From Inia geoffrensis (Eukaryota > Chordata > Mammalia > Artiodactyla > Iniidae): 64,000 nucleotides of DNA. The stretch lies in the NCBI GenBank assembly GCA_036417435.1, contig CM070905.1, forward strand, positions 20,747,592-20,811,591. The letters are read 5' to 3'. A program made the position numbers and the translations under genes. Under the pieces are notes generated by a model. The model had not been told where the DNA came from and made no database searches. It saw nothing but the letters and a program-made list of their open reading frames with translations. The stretch's first letter is position 1; each line of letters starts with the position of its first letter. Below are positions 44,881-56,749 of the stretch, piece after piece.

Positions 44881-45235
44881 ACCAGGAGCGTCTGGAACTG
44901 GCTGTGTGTGGAGTCTGGCAGGTGGTGGCATCAAGATTCTGGGTGATCTATCGGGGGTGAAGCACAGGAGTCCAGGTCAAGGCCAGGCAGGCTCCTCAGC
45001 AGGGATCCAGGCCCAGTGGAGAGCAAATCAAGAACCCACAGCCTGCAGTTCTGACTGGGCAAGAGCAGCCTGGTAAATCTATCTGGAGATATACCAGGCC
45101 CTGGGGCTTCAGGACTAATGCCTACCAGCCTCTGTTGGCCGGTGGGTGAGTCTCAGCCGTGGTGGATCAGAGCACTTTGCGGGCTGGGACTGCAGGCTGA
45201 GGGTATGTGCTCGGCCCTGATGTCAGCTGTGCCTG
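44880..45235. other. Unique intronic sequence
   Basis: No gene or repeat is recognised. Confidence 0.45.
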
Positions 45236-45507
45236 AAAGGTGCTTCACTTTATCATCTGATTTTTTCTTTTCCCTTAAAACTTAGCTCTGCTGTCACATA
45301 TTCAGTGAGCTACTCCTGACCCGTGGTTTACACCTCTACGGTAGCTCTTCTCAGACTGAGCTGTGGTGACTTTCTTGTCTTTCTCTCCTAGCAGACTGAC
45401 AGCAGCTGGAGGACAGTTCTATGTCTTCTTCGTCTGCCTAAATCTCACCTTATAGGCCCGGGATAGTTATTTGATGAATGTACAGATGAATGAATGAATG
45501 AATGAAT
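45236..45507 (+). repeat. L2 LINE 3' end with (GAAT)n tail
   Basis: 'gtgagctactcctgacccg', 'cagactgacagcagctgga' and 'tatttgatgaatgtacaga' lead into a gaatgaatgaatgaat tail, as at the 3' end of L2. Confidence 0.7.
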
Positions 45508-45509
45508 TC

Positions 45510-46180
45510 CCAGTGTCTTCACACAACCAGAATTAGAAAAGAGAAGAACTGATATGAATGGTTTATTGCTTATCTTAATTCCCAAGTTTGAACCTATATG
45601 ATTAAAAGACTATACTTTAGATAAAGAAAGCATTCCCCCAGACTTCAGTCATCTGTTTATCACTGCCATGACTTTTGCCCTGTTCTGAGCTATTTTTTGC
45701 TTCATGTTTTCATTTATATAAACTTGCTGGTTAAACTTAAATAGCCTACTTTAACTGTCTCTTAAATAATAATATCATACATCTGATGTGATAGTCATAT
45801 ATAATATACCTAATTGTGATATTGTAATTTATAATAAGAACTATATATTCAGTCTTCATCCCTATTTCTGGCACAGAGCTACCACAGTCCTTGGAATTTC
45901 CTGAGTGATAAAAGCAATGGGAGCTATTACTACAATTATTTGCAGGCTGAATAATTCTATAGCCGGGATACTGTTTCTGTTGTTTTGGATATGTGAGTTC
46001 CTCTCTATTTTTTGTCCAGCAAGGGCTCCTTTCTATGTAGTACACTTTTTCTTGGAGTGGCTGAGTGCGCCCTGCTAGGTATCAGTGTCATTTTGTCAGG
46101 GTCTGCCTGTCTCTTGCAGTGCCATATTATGTTTCTGCCTTTTTGCTTTTCTTCTGCGTGACTCTGGGTATCTCCCTAGG
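45510..46180. other. AT-rich unique intronic sequence
   Basis: No gene or named repeat is seen. It has many TATA/ATAT-type words around 45760-45860. Confidence 0.45.
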
Positions 46181-46240
46181 GTGTGTGTGTGCGTGTGTGT
46201 GTGCGCGCGTGCGCGCGCATATATGGACACACACACACAC
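46181..46240. repeat. Alternating purine-pyrimidine tract (TG/CG) followed by (AC)7
   Basis: Bases 46181-46225 alternate purine and pyrimidine without a break (gt, gc, then at steps), and an ac run follows at 46227-46240. Such tracts favour Z-DNA, and the gt and ac parts can pair as a hairpin. Confidence 0.9.
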
Positions 46241-46244
46241 CTTC

Positions 46245-46980
46245 CCCCGTGTCTGTTTCTGTCTGTGTGTCTCCATCAGTCTCCTTGCTTTGTACATGTC
46301 TGTGTGTATGTATATGGTATATATTTACTACAACTGCAGTACTCCCAAGGGAATGTCTATACACACTGAAACCAGTGTGATAAAAACCTGCCAAACTGAT
46401 GGGAGGGAAGTGAGAGGAAATGTCAGCAAGGCAGACAAATGAGGAGATGAGGTAGCAGAGCCGGGGCTGTCCTCGGGTGCCCTGGAGCAACCCACTACGG
46501 GAGGCAGAAGTAGCTGTTCCCACCACAAGGCGAGGCTCTTCCTTCATAGGCTCCAGAGCAAGTGGCAGATTTCTCAGTAAATTTCAGCATCCCTGCCATC
46601 CAACATACCACCTCTCCCCTGCCTGAGAGCCAGAGGCCTTAGGCACATGCTTCTGCTTTTGAGATACACTTTCGGTTGTGTCTGGGCCAAAGCTACCTCT
46701 CACGGCGTTCTTTGCTTTACTGACTCCTGTTGACAGTGGGTCAGCTTCCAGGTGCCTGGGGACATCACAGCCTGTTGCCCTCATGAGCCAGCAGCACTCC
46801 AGTCCTAGCTGTGAACCAGGATACAGATGTCTGCAAGGGCTGAGGAGGTGGGTCCAGAGGTGGGCCCACCTGAGGTCGGAGTCACCTAGGAAAGCAGGGC
46901 CAGGCAGGGGCTGCTCTTCGTGGCTCCAGCATAGTCCTGCAGTGAAGTAGTGAGGGCCATCTTGCTTTGTAACGAATCAC
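46245..46980. other. Unique intronic sequence
   Basis: No gene or named repeat is recognised. Confidence 0.45.
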
Positions 46981-46984
46981 CCAG

Positions 46985-47290
46985 GCCTGATTCATTCATT
47001 CACCAAACAGACATTCACTAAGCAACTACTATGTGCCAAACACTAGCCCAGGCACTGGGGATTCAACAGTGAAGGAACAGATAAATATCCTTGACTTTAG
47101 GAGTCTGCAGTTTCAGCAAGAGGAAGCATCAAGAAGAATCAACCTGCTAAATAAGTCCTTTAGTAGGTTAGCAGGTAATAAGTGCCATGGAGCAGGATAA
47201 TGGGTACTGGGAAGACCGGTCAGGGTGAAAGGGTTGAAATTTTAAATGGAGCAGCCAGAGAAGGCTTCCCAGAGAGCAAGGGCATCAAAG
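46985..47290 (-). repeat. L2-like ancient repeat, minus orientation
   Basis: 'ttcattcattcaccaaaca', 'aactactatgtgccaaaca', 'caggcactggggattcaac' and 'gcagccagagaaggcttcc' match the same ancient family as at 130 and 58305. Confidence 0.7.
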
Positions 47291-48205
47291 TGGAGGGGCC
47301 TGTTGAGGGTCCCTATCCCCTTCCCTGTTCTTTGTATTTCTTTTCAAGCTCTTTGCCTGCGATTGTGAAATTGAGAGATGGTTAAGCCTGCACAGTGCGG
47401 GAGAGGGAACTGGGGAGAGGATGCTTTGTGATTGTGATTTGTACCAGGTTGTGAGTTTCAGAAGCAAGCTCAGTTCAGGGAAAGGTGGTATTGGGGTTCA
47501 AGACAGACAGGCTCGCACCCCTTGGGACTCAGACCCCTATCTGGGTGATGCCTCTGCTGAGGACACCGTGTGTGATGAGGGGACCGTTATTGCTCCTCTG
47601 TGTCGCTCCCTGCCCCTGCCTGCCTCCTGGGATGTTCTGCGATTAGCCAGTGTGAAGTCTGACAAGCTCAGAGGTCCATAGACATCGCTCTCATACAAGT
47701 GCAGTCGTGGAGGTATAGCTCCTGCGGCCCAAGGCTATGGCTCCTGTAAGAATGATTCTACTCTCTTCACGCTGGGTCCCTGGGCATGTGTGTTCCTCCC
47801 AGCCCTGCAGGGCCGAGCTGTCCCCTCCAGTTTGCATTTGGATGGCTGACACTGTGACAAGGCCATTTGGACATTTGCTCCAGGCACCCAGACGGGGCTG
47901 TTTCTGATAGCTCCTGGGAGAGGGGACTTGAAGCGCAAGCCTGAGAGTGAGGGACAGCACACGAGACACCCCGGGCATCCTCAAAAAGAGAAGAACTGTT
48001 GCCGTGTTTCACCTAGTTTCACTGAGGCAGGAGCCTTCCCATTTGTCTGGAGCTGTTCCTGAAGGTTCCCATGCATCGTGACCAAGAAGTTCCACTTCTC
48101 CCTTCCTTCTCAATCAAGGTAGAATGTCTCCTTGGGAGGGACCTGGACGGGGGAGAGGACTTCCTGCTTTAGGTCCTACACTCCGGTGCTGGTACCTGGA
48201 ATTCT
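47290..48205. other. Unique intronic sequence
   Basis: No gene or named repeat is recognised. Confidence 0.45.
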
Positions 48206-48211
48206 CCATAG

Positions 48212-48375
48212 TGTCATAAAAGCTTAGAGCTGGAAAAGCCCTCTGGGCTTCTCAGGTCCAGTTATCTCCCGCTGCCTTTTCCCTACAAGCTGATGAGCAA
48301 ACTGAAGCCCAGAGAGGTAAACGGCTTGTCCAGAGTCACACAGAAGGTTGGCGGAGAAGCCAAGTTGGAATCCAG
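48212..48375 (-). repeat. Ancient mammalian repeat (MIR/L2 age), minus orientation likely
   Basis: 'aaagcttagagctggaaaa', 'gctgatgagcaaactgaag', 'cccagagaggtaaacggct' and 'agagtcacacagaagg' are typical of an old eutherian SINE-like family. The exact family is not determined. Confidence 0.6.
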
Positions 48376-48379
48376 CTCA

Positions 48380-48950
48380 GCTCCTACTGCAAGGTCTGCT
48401 CCAGGCCCCTCTTCCAATGAGGAGCTCTCAGTGGGGTGAGAGATGCTCTTCATCTCCTAGTCTTCCCAGCAGGACTGCTCTGTACCCCAATCCTCAGCTG
48501 CCGAAACAAGCCTTAGGAATCGGAGGGATTGCTGGGGGTGGAGTGGGCTGAATGCGGCACTGGGGCTGATGTGAGAACTCAGAAACACCCCACTACCCCA
48601 ATGTGAAGGAGGGCCCTTGGTTTATTCATCCTTAGTTCCAGCCCAGTGCAAGTTGGGACAAAAGCCCCTTCTGTTCTAGAACATGTTGTGGGTACACAGG
48701 GCCCCAGACACAGCCAGGACACCGCATAAGGGGAGCAGGCAGTGAAGCACCCTGCCCACACACACACCTTTTCCAACTGCCATGCCTCTCAAGGGTCCCT
48801 CCCAGAGGCGTGAAAGCCTCCAGTATCTGAAGAGGGTCAAGTTCAGTAGCCTCTCCCGAGAAGAAACAATGAGAGCGGCCTGGCATTTCTCCGGTGATCA
48901 TGGGGGTGACTGGGATGCAGAAATGTGTGCAGGATAGAGACCACAGGGTG
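48380..48950. other. Unique intronic sequence
   Basis: No gene or named repeat is recognised. Confidence 0.45.
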
Positions 48951-48954
48951 CTCA

Positions 48955-49215
48955 TGAATAGACTGCGCGCGTGGAATTTCACCCTGGCCCTCAGCGCTCA
49001 CCAGCTCTGTGGCCCAGAGCAAGTCACTCAAGCAGAGTCTGTGCTTCAGTGTCTTCATGTGGAAAACACAGATGATAACTACCTGCTTTCAGGGCTTTTA
49101 GGACTAAAGGTAATATACGTAAAGTGCCTAGTGTATCTTTAGGACTAAAGGTAATATACGTAAAGTGCCTAGTTACACAATCATCATTATCATTAGCGTT
49201 ATTACTAATACTCTT
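48955..49215 (+). repeat. MIR SINE with internal tandem duplication
   Basis: 'ccagctctgtggcccagag', 'gtgcttcagtgtcttcatg', 'aaagtgcctagt' (twice) and 'tcattatcattagcgttat' follow the plus MIR order. The duplication is listed separately. Confidence 0.8.
49097..49173. repeat. 41-base-period tandem duplication
   Basis: Bases 49097-49132 and 49138-49173 are identical over 36 bases, separated by gtatc. The exact identity inside a very old MIR shows that the duplication is recent compared with its host. Confidence 0.97.
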
Positions 49216-49219
49216 AGGA

Positions 49220-50780
49220 AACAGTGATGCCAGGGGTATGGACACCCAGACAGACCACTGTTTGGTGGCTAAGGACCATTTCAGCTCTGGCCACCAGCTC
49301 CCCAGGATTCCCTGGTACCTTCAGTCTATTTCAGAAGCCCCCAGAAAAGCCTGAGCGCCCCTTCACACCTGTTAGCACTGCATCCAGGAGACTGAAGGGC
49401 GGGGGACCTGGGGTCTCCCACCCCAGTCAAACAGAGCTGCGTCCCTCCACAGGGCTTGGTGGGGTTTCTTTGTAATTCTACTTCCACCCTGGGGAAGGAG
49501 TTTAGTTTGAGTCCAACCCCACCGGACTTGAGGTCGTCACAGACTGGGCACCTGAATAACTCTGGCTTTGCCACCTGTCAGGACTGCTAGGGCAGACGGG
49601 AAAACAGTTCTGTGCCCCGAACAAGAGAAGAAGAGCTGGTATGTAAAGGCAGAGCAGGAGTCGGCAGGGAGGGGTGGAGTGGGAGGAAAGGCAGGAAATC
49701 CAAGCGCCAGGTAGTGAGGGGGATGCCTGGCAGCTCTCTAATCCTCATCTCCATTTGGCATCTGTCTCGGCACTTGCATCCCACTTAGCAGCACGTATGG
49801 AGACTCCACAGTATGGGCAGACAGGGCCAGGAGCTGCATCTCTGCCACCTTTCAGGCCCCTCCCCATGTGTGTTTATTAAGTGCCCACTGTATGCCCAGC
49901 ACAGAGCCAGACACCATGCAGAATAGAGAAAAGCAGAGCAAGACATGTTCTGGAAGTTCTATAGGAGTGAGGTGGGCGCAAACTCAAGCCTACCAGACGT
50001 TGAAAAGAAAGTGGTCCAACTGTGGGGATTGCCCTGGAACCGCAACATCCTTGTGCAGTTGGGGCCCTGGTAGAGGTGGATGTCAGCCCAAAGGGCACAT
50101 TCTCCTTGCGGGTTTGAATGGGTATCACGAGGACTCTGGTCTAGAGGCTGGAGCTCTTGGGGTGTTTCCCAAGACAAGCCTCAACTCTGTGGGCACCCCA
50201 TTCCCTTACACAGGGTGTTTGCGGATGGAAGCTGACCCCTGCAATCCCAGCCCTCTCCCCTTCCTCCAGGGATGGCGCCTGAATGGAAGTGATTAAGTTC
50301 AGAGAGAACTGATTTGACTTGTGCTTGAAGTTCTGCAGAAAAAGAGAAATCCCGGATACTTAAGTAAGTTGTGTCCTCAGTTTGAACATTGATGAGACGT
50401 TTTCAAAAGTAAATAGGTGCGTTGTTAATTTGTGCCATTGTTCAAGACGGCTAGTTGGCATTAGTGATGTCACATGACTTTGCTAAACACAATATAGGTT
50501 TAATTATAGGCAGAATTATATCTAATCTGAGTCTTTTAAGTGCCTTTCAAATATCACGTGTAGACATTGGAGACGTGAATCTGAAAGTGACTCAGACAGT
50601 GCGATCGTTTCAAGGGAATGTATGATGGTTGAGGAGGAAGCTGTCTGGATATTTAAAGAAAGTTGTGCAAAACAATGAAGGAGTGGAGAAGTAGGTATAT
50701 CCTCCTGGAGGAGGGTTCAGTGCTGGTGCTGAAGGTACTGGGATAGCCCAGTACCTGCTGGGTGACCTGAGGATGTTCAG
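49220..50780. other. Unique intronic sequence with a small L2-like patch
   Basis: A patch at about 49870-49950 ('gtttattaagtgcccactg', 'gccagacaccatgcagaat') looks L2-like in minus orientation. The rest has no recognised gene or repeat. Confidence 0.45.
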
Positions 50781-50784
50781 AGCG

Positions 50785-51020
50785 TGAGCTGGAACCACAT
50801 GCCCTGGTTTCTGGTCTCGCTCTGCCACTCTCTACCTATATGACTTTGAGCAAATTATTGAACCTCTGGGTACTTCAGTTTTCTCAACAGTGACACATGG
50901 GGATAGGCTAGTGCCCACTGCCTAGGTGGTTACAGTGAGTAAAGTAGAAAATGTACATACGATTCTTAGGGCAGTGCCTGGCACTTAACAGGGGTCAACA
51001 ACTCTTAGCTTTCCTTTTTA
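50785..51020 (+). repeat. MIR SINE
   Basis: 'tctgccactctctacctat', 'tgactttgagcaaattatt', 'cttcagttttctcaacagt' and 'gcagtgcctggcacttaac' follow the plus MIR order. Confidence 0.85.
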
Positions 51021-51024
51021 TTAT

Positions 51025-52475
51025 TTTCAGTATGCTGGTCTATTGGAAGGGTGTCTATATTTTATTTATTTATTTAAGATTTTTACTTCCCTCATTCATA
51101 TACTCACTCTTGTCTCCTCCAGGACCTATCAGGCCTGTTTTGGGGTGCCTAAAATGGCAGAGAGAAAACCAAGGTGGCCTGCATGGGCCACACTCCCCAG
51201 TCAGCTCTGCCTCTTAGCCTGAGTCCAAGGGCACCGAAGCTGCTCTAGTGGCCCATTTGCGCCCAAATCACTTCCTTGAGATACCGCTTTTGGGAGGGGG
51301 TCACCACTCACACCTGCAGGTACCTTCAGGTTAGGAGGAGGGACCCCTCAAGGGAAATCCTACTCCCTTGTGGCCCCCTTTAGTCCACAGGACTTGGCGA
51401 TAAGTGCTCGCCCTCATTAAGACAAGGGTGTCTCAGGAGACGAGCAATATATATGTGAAGTGTGACATTTTCACGAGGTCTCCCACCTGTCCCTTGCCTC
51501 AGTACCACTTTAAGCATCAGTTAGTCCAGGGTTCCCCAAATTTTATTCTCAGAGCCCAAGTTTTGCAGGATATTAAAAAATAAAAGCAAAAGCTTTCTTT
51601 GGTCAAATATTTTGGGAAAATCTGAGTTAAGCAGATAATCTTGACTGTAGCATTTCTTAGAATGTCAGTGCGCTATCGAGTATTATGAAGCTCCAAGCTA
51701 GAGGTGCACTGGCAAATTTAGGAGGTCGTGACTCCCAGCCTCATTTGACCATGAAATTCACTTTCCCAGGAGCACCCAGAGCAGAACTTTCCCTGGGGGA
51801 AGACTTCATTTCTATCCTTTCCTAGCTTTTCCGGGTTTCTCTCCCTTCTCTTGAGCTTGTCTCCCTGGCTCTAGGCCTGGCCCTAGTCTCTCTTCCTCTG
51901 TACTGTTTCATACCTAGGCACAGACTGAATTCTTGGTCTTAACTCTTCTGAGTTTGGGAAAGGAGGGTTCTTTTGATCAAAGCCTCAAGGTCACAGCCAG
52001 ACTTTGGGGCCAGGGTTCTCTCCTTCCAGCTCACTGCACCTCCCACCCCACGCCGGGCTCGCTCTGCTCACAGGCGCTACCAGGACCAACTCTCTTCTAT
52101 CCTAGGTGCATGGAGCCCTCTTCTACTCTGAACTTAGTCCCCAGCCTTAATCCTCCATTCATCGTTCTTCTCTGAAAGTCACCAATTTCGTTCAAATTAT
52201 GAAAGTTCTGCCTCTCGCCTACCGTCGCCATTCAGAGGTATACGGTTCTCACCTGGGATTCATGGGTTATACCACTTTGCATCTTCTCAGGTGGTTCTTA
52301 ATGTAGGAGCCATTGTTCATTCTCAGACCTTTATTACTCTATCTTCAAAAGTTAAAGGAATGCTGATAACACAATACTCCTAAATTCACAATGATTTAGA
52401 GGAGACAATTCGTTTATGTATCGTTTTGCTCCAGAACAGCAAAGACCAAACTAAAACATTTGGTGCCCTTTTTTG
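51025..52475. other. Mostly unique intronic sequence; possible DNA-transposon patch 51525-51740
   Basis: A stretch starting 'ccagggttccccaaatttt' at about 51528 and running to about 51740 looks like a decayed MER-type DNA transposon, but I cannot name it. It could belong with the hAT relic downstream. The rest is unassigned. Confidence 0.35.
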
Positions 52476-52479
52476 CTTC

Positions 52480-53860
52480 TCTAGTATAGCGGTCTTAAAG
52501 CATACGTTGATGCTAAATGGCGCTAAGAATGATCTGATGGGGCAAGGGAAGATGTGATTAGAACATCTATTTATTTTTCTATTTAAAAGAAGAAATTAGG
52601 CTTCACTCGTATTTACTATACAGTGGGTACTGGCTACTGTTTTCCTGCCTTGGTCTATACATCAGCCATTTATGTGTCAGGAAGGCATGGAGGTGCATGG
52701 AGGGGCCACATCTCTGGGTGGTAGACACTGGTGGTCTTACTGGCTGATTCAGTTTCAGTATATGACAACAAATTTGCAATTTATGTGCAACTGATATCAA
52801 TATTGTAGAAAACAATCCTTTAAATAGAATCTTTACAATATTTTGCAATGAGATGGGAGTGAGCATGAAAGCGTTTTGTTTTTGTACAACACAGAGGTGT
52901 TCTGGTTATGGAAATATAAAGATTTCTCTTTTAAAAGAACCAAAATGTTCCACATTTGCTGACCTTTTCAGTTCTGACAAGCAGCTGTCAGAACTATGCC
53001 ACTTTGCCGATAACTTTGAAAAATTAAACACTTCATCTGCCCCCTCAACATAAAGGTAAAGTGTTAACAGTGAGTTAGAAAGTAACTACTTTCAGAAAGA
53101 ATTTGTGGCATGGAGACACCATTTGGGAAGGAAAAAAGGATGTTTGGAAATCTTTTCACCTTTATACGATTTGATAATAAGGAAATGTGACACTTTAAAA
53201 ACTCGTTATCTCAAAGCTTTAAAAACTCGGAAACAGAATCTTCTACTTGCCGAAAAGTCTTCCAAATAAAGAGTTTCTGAGAGTTTTGACCCATTTGTTA
53301 AAAAATTTAAAAACTCAGCACCTTCCGATTAGCTAAAAGAACAGGTGATTGACATCAGAGAAGACAGAAATCTACTAGTTGAATTTCAACAATCTTCGCA
53401 TAATTGGTGTATGAAACTGAAAAAAAAAAATCTTTTTTTAGTCAGCATAGCCAACAATGTGCTTTTTGCATCTCTGTGGCTACGGGAGGTGTCTTTTTCT
53501 GTTATGACAGCCATTAAAGCAAAGTATTGAAATAAATTGAACCCTGGACCTCAAAACCCCATATCACTAAGTGCTAAACAAGGATTTTCAAAAACAATGA
53601 AGCCAATCCTAACACGAGTCTCACCATTATTCCTAATAATTTTCGTGATGACAGCAAAATATCCTTTGTACCGTTCATGAATAATAGAAAATAAAAATTA
53701 AGATGGTATTTTACCTTTATGTCACTTCATAATTTCCTAATTTTGTGTATATTTAATAACCCAATGATGTTAATAAATAGAACATGGGTATTCTTTGTAA
53801 ACAAATATACGAGCCTTGTAGGTGCATGCTCAAAAATTGTTTTTTACTATGGAGTGTGCA
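52480..53860 (+). mobile_element. Decayed autonomous hAT (Charlie-like) DNA transposon
   Basis: The extent is inferred from the transposase relic inside it and from a possible 3' terminus near 53845-53865 ('caaaaattgttttttacta'), which resembles the ends of Charlie elements. No clear 5' inverted repeat or 8-base target duplication was identified, so both boundaries are approximate. Confidence 0.5.
52879..53560 (+). pseudogene. hAT-type transposase relic, C-terminal half
   Basis: Three separate segments in order resemble the C-terminal half of Charlie/ZBED-like hAT transposases. First is LYNTEVFWLWKYK (52882-52920), matching the usual HTEVRWLS.GKVL block. Next is LSELCHFADNFEKLN (in the frame ending at 53053), matching the .KLAYLADIF..LN block. 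Then comes FQKEFVAWR with LEIFSPLYD (about 53091-53190). Last is LLVEFQQSS to SLWLREVSFSVMTAIKAKY (to 53530), matching the dimerisation region with its ..CEAGFS.L..IK.KYR motif. At least two frameshifts and a stop after KY separate them. It is a dead copy. Similarity is from memory of the family. Confidence 0.7.
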
Positions 53861-53869
53861 GTCAAAACT

Positions 53870-54540
53870 CTTTAGAGACCTACTGGCCATTGGAGTGTGT
53901 AAAATGGCAGCTGCTTCATAAATGGCTCTAATCTCAATCTCTGATTTTCACTCTCCTGTTACCTTTTAAAACCACCTCCTTTGCATTCAAGAATTTGTCG
54001 TTTAGACCCAGCGCAGAAGCCTATAGAGCCCAGCGTGAGTTGGTGCATTGGTGTGGGTGGAGTCATTGTGGTCAGTTTCTTTATTCCTGGGTAATTTACC
54101 CAATACCTTCTAGATCTTTCTAAGGCCCAGATCCCTGAACAGCAGATCGAAAATTCCCTGTGGGAGCAACAGTAAGGAATGCGAGATGGTGCTGACAGAT
54201 AAGAAAATCTTCAGACAAGCAGATAGCATTACCATGGCTATGCCGTGAAAGCTGGTGAGGAAGATTCTTGTATCAAAATGACCAGAATGACTGTGGAACT
54301 TGAGAATCGTGACACAGACGTAAATCAATCAGTCCAGAGTTAGCCTTTTCTCATCAAGTCTCTGATCCCCACTCATTTCTCCTTTGTCTCACTCTGTCCC
54401 CATTCTTTCCTTTATCCTATTTTTGGCACTCTTCCCACCATCCTCCTTATTTATCCCAGTCTCTTATCTCACTCTCCTCCATGTTCACCTTCCATGTTCC
54501 CCTCTCCAGGGAGGGAGGTGGAGCTGGAATTGGGGTCAGG
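53870..54540. other. Unique intronic sequence
   Basis: No gene or named repeat is recognised. Confidence 0.45.
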
Positions 54541-54544
54541 CCAC

Positions 54545-54750
54545 TGTTTTTCAAACTGCCGGTCGTGACACATTAGTGGGTCGAGAAATCAATTTAGTGG
54601 GTCATGAAATCAATTTAAAGGGTCATGACCAGATTTTTTTTTTTTAATGGAACAGAAGAAAATCAAATAGAACAGTGTCCATCAAATATAGTAAGGGTAA
54701 GTACTATTTGTGAAACTCTATATGTACCTGTACATGTGTGCCCTGGGTAG
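54545..54750 (+). mobile_element. DNA-transposon-like remnant with 21-base direct repeats
   Basis: 'tttttcaaactgccggtcg' and 'agtgggtcatgaaatcaat' are typical of a mammalian MER-type MITE. Three head-to-tail 21-base units lie at 54573-54631, the third incomplete and diverged. The family name is not certain. Confidence 0.55.
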
Positions 54751-54759
54751 CAATGTAAA

Positions 54760-56520
54760 GCGTATGTCTTGCTGGGAGTCCTGGTCAGAATGAACGCCTC
54801 TGGCCTAGGGAGAACGTCTTGCATACACTGGCAGTTAGTTGACTTCAGCTTTGAGCATCCAGCTCACATTTCAAGCCATGCTAATGACATCGTCTGACCC
54901 TCCACTAGTTTTTAGTCAAGTGATTTCTGAGTTCCAACAATTTGGCTTCAACAGCTCTTTGTTGACAGTTTGGTGTGACAGCTGTGGGGTGGTGGGTAGG
55001 CGTTGGACACAGAGTAAGGCTAACTGGAATCAAGCCTTGGCTTCTTGTGAATCTAGACTTTCTGAGTCTCCGTTTTCTCGTTTGTGCACCAGTTCAATGC
55101 TTTCCAACCTGTTATTTTGTTACGGTACACATGGAAAATGTATTTGTACAGCTCTCTAGGGTGATGGAGATCCCCTCATGACCAGGGGGACTAGGCTCTG
55201 GGGACACGTCTCCTCCAGGCATTTCCCAGCTGCCCCACGGGCTGAAAGGACCAAAATGGTAGCACACCTGTGTCCCATCCTCAGCATCACTGCGTGCCAT
55301 CAGTCCTCAGCTGGGGAACACTGTCAGATGACCACAGTATACAAACAAGTCTGGAAATCTTTGGCCAAGCAAAAGATTTTTGTGTGTGTAGGTCCCCATG
55401 CTGGGAACATACAAAGCTGCATAAGACATCGATGCTATCTAGAAGCTTACTATTTTAGTGGTCATCCTCATCACCTGCAGTTTGCAAGAGACACTGTGTG
55501 GTCCAGCACCAGCTGAGTCCTGATCAGCTGTCATTTGCAGTGGCCTCTTTTTGCCCCGGGCCCTGACGCTTGAAAGTTTTCTTTCTGTGGGAACTGAACA
55601 CAACTCCTGAACTGCCGTGCAATCTTGATATTTCTTAGTTATAGACATAAACTTGAAGCAAGTCAAGATGAGAGGAGCAGACTCCAGTGGCTCTCCAAAT
55701 GCCAGATTCTGCCACGTTCACCATGTGCACCGAAAGGAATAAGACTAATTACTACCTTCTTAAAGAGCTGAGCGTGGGTGGATACGCCCTTGAAAGTGGC
55801 CAGCAGAAATGCTTCTTGCCAACTGTTCTCCCGGTGCAGCTGCCTGGAAGTCTTTCTGCTAGAGCCTCTGTTGCCCAAGGACTCCTGCCTCGGGCCATTA
55901 GCGAGGAAGCTGGATACTATTAACTAGTTGGCATTGACTGATGACACCAAGGTTTTTTTTTTGGCCGCGCATGGGCTGGTGGCAGGCGCTTAGTCGACCC
56001 CTGGAATTTGGAGTTTATTCTGCCATGAAAACAAAGAAATAAATTAGAGCCATGAACAGAGCCCCCATGGTTAGACCCAGTGGTTAGAGGCAGCTCATCA
56101 GCCTCTGCTGGTTCCCTCCCCAAGGCCGCATCCATCGAAAGAATCCCACCCCTGGTTCTCACTCCCAGATTCCTGGCACTCTTCCTCTCTAGACCATCAG
56201 AATGAAGAGAAGAGGTTTATGTCCCACTTTTTTTGCCCTCCTGAGCCCAGTGCGATGGAAAGAGATGGTGTCTGTGCAACATCTTGCTTACTGGAGAAGA
56301 TTCAGAAATTCCAGGTTTACGTAAGGGACCCTTCTTTAAAATATGCTTATATAACAGATTATATGTTAAGAGTACCATGGAAATCTTTCTACATAAATAA
56401 CTCTTTTAACACATTCAGCGGTCATTTACTTGGTCGGGTCGTATTTGATGTTTTTTAGAAGTGAGATACACATGTTATTAAATCATTTCCTTCCAACTCA
56501 ATTCCACAAGCACTTATTAT
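54760..56520. other. Unique intronic sequence
   Basis: No gene or named repeat is recognised. A short 'ttttttttttggccgcgc' at 55952 could be the stub of a minus SINE, but it is too short to call. Confidence 0.45.
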
Positions 56521-56530
56521 TGACCTGCTA

Positions 56531-56745
56531 GAGGGACTGGCAAACTACAATTCAAACCTGATGGGCCACCGCTTTTGTAAATAAAGTTTTATTGGAACCC
56601 AGTCATGCCCATTCATTGACATCTCATCTATGGCTGCTTCTACCACCACCGCAAAGCTGAGTAGTTGAGACAGGCCATATGGCTTCTTCAAAGTCTGAAG
56701 TATAAACTGTCTGGCCTTTTATAGACGACAGTGTAGTTTCTCCTG
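56531..56745. mobile_element. hAT-type MER element remnant
   Basis: 'gactggcaaactacaattc', 'tttgtaaataaagttttat', 'ggaacccagtcatgcccat' and 'gagtagttgagacaggcc' match a common non-autonomous DNA transposon of eutherians. The family name is not certain; orientation follows the consensus, probably plus. Confidence 0.75.
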
Positions 56746-56749
56746 ACCT

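Noticed and set aside
55945..55990. Truncated SINE in minus orientation
   Set aside because: Only a T-run and 'ggccgcgc' are present, and the rest does not match a SINE.
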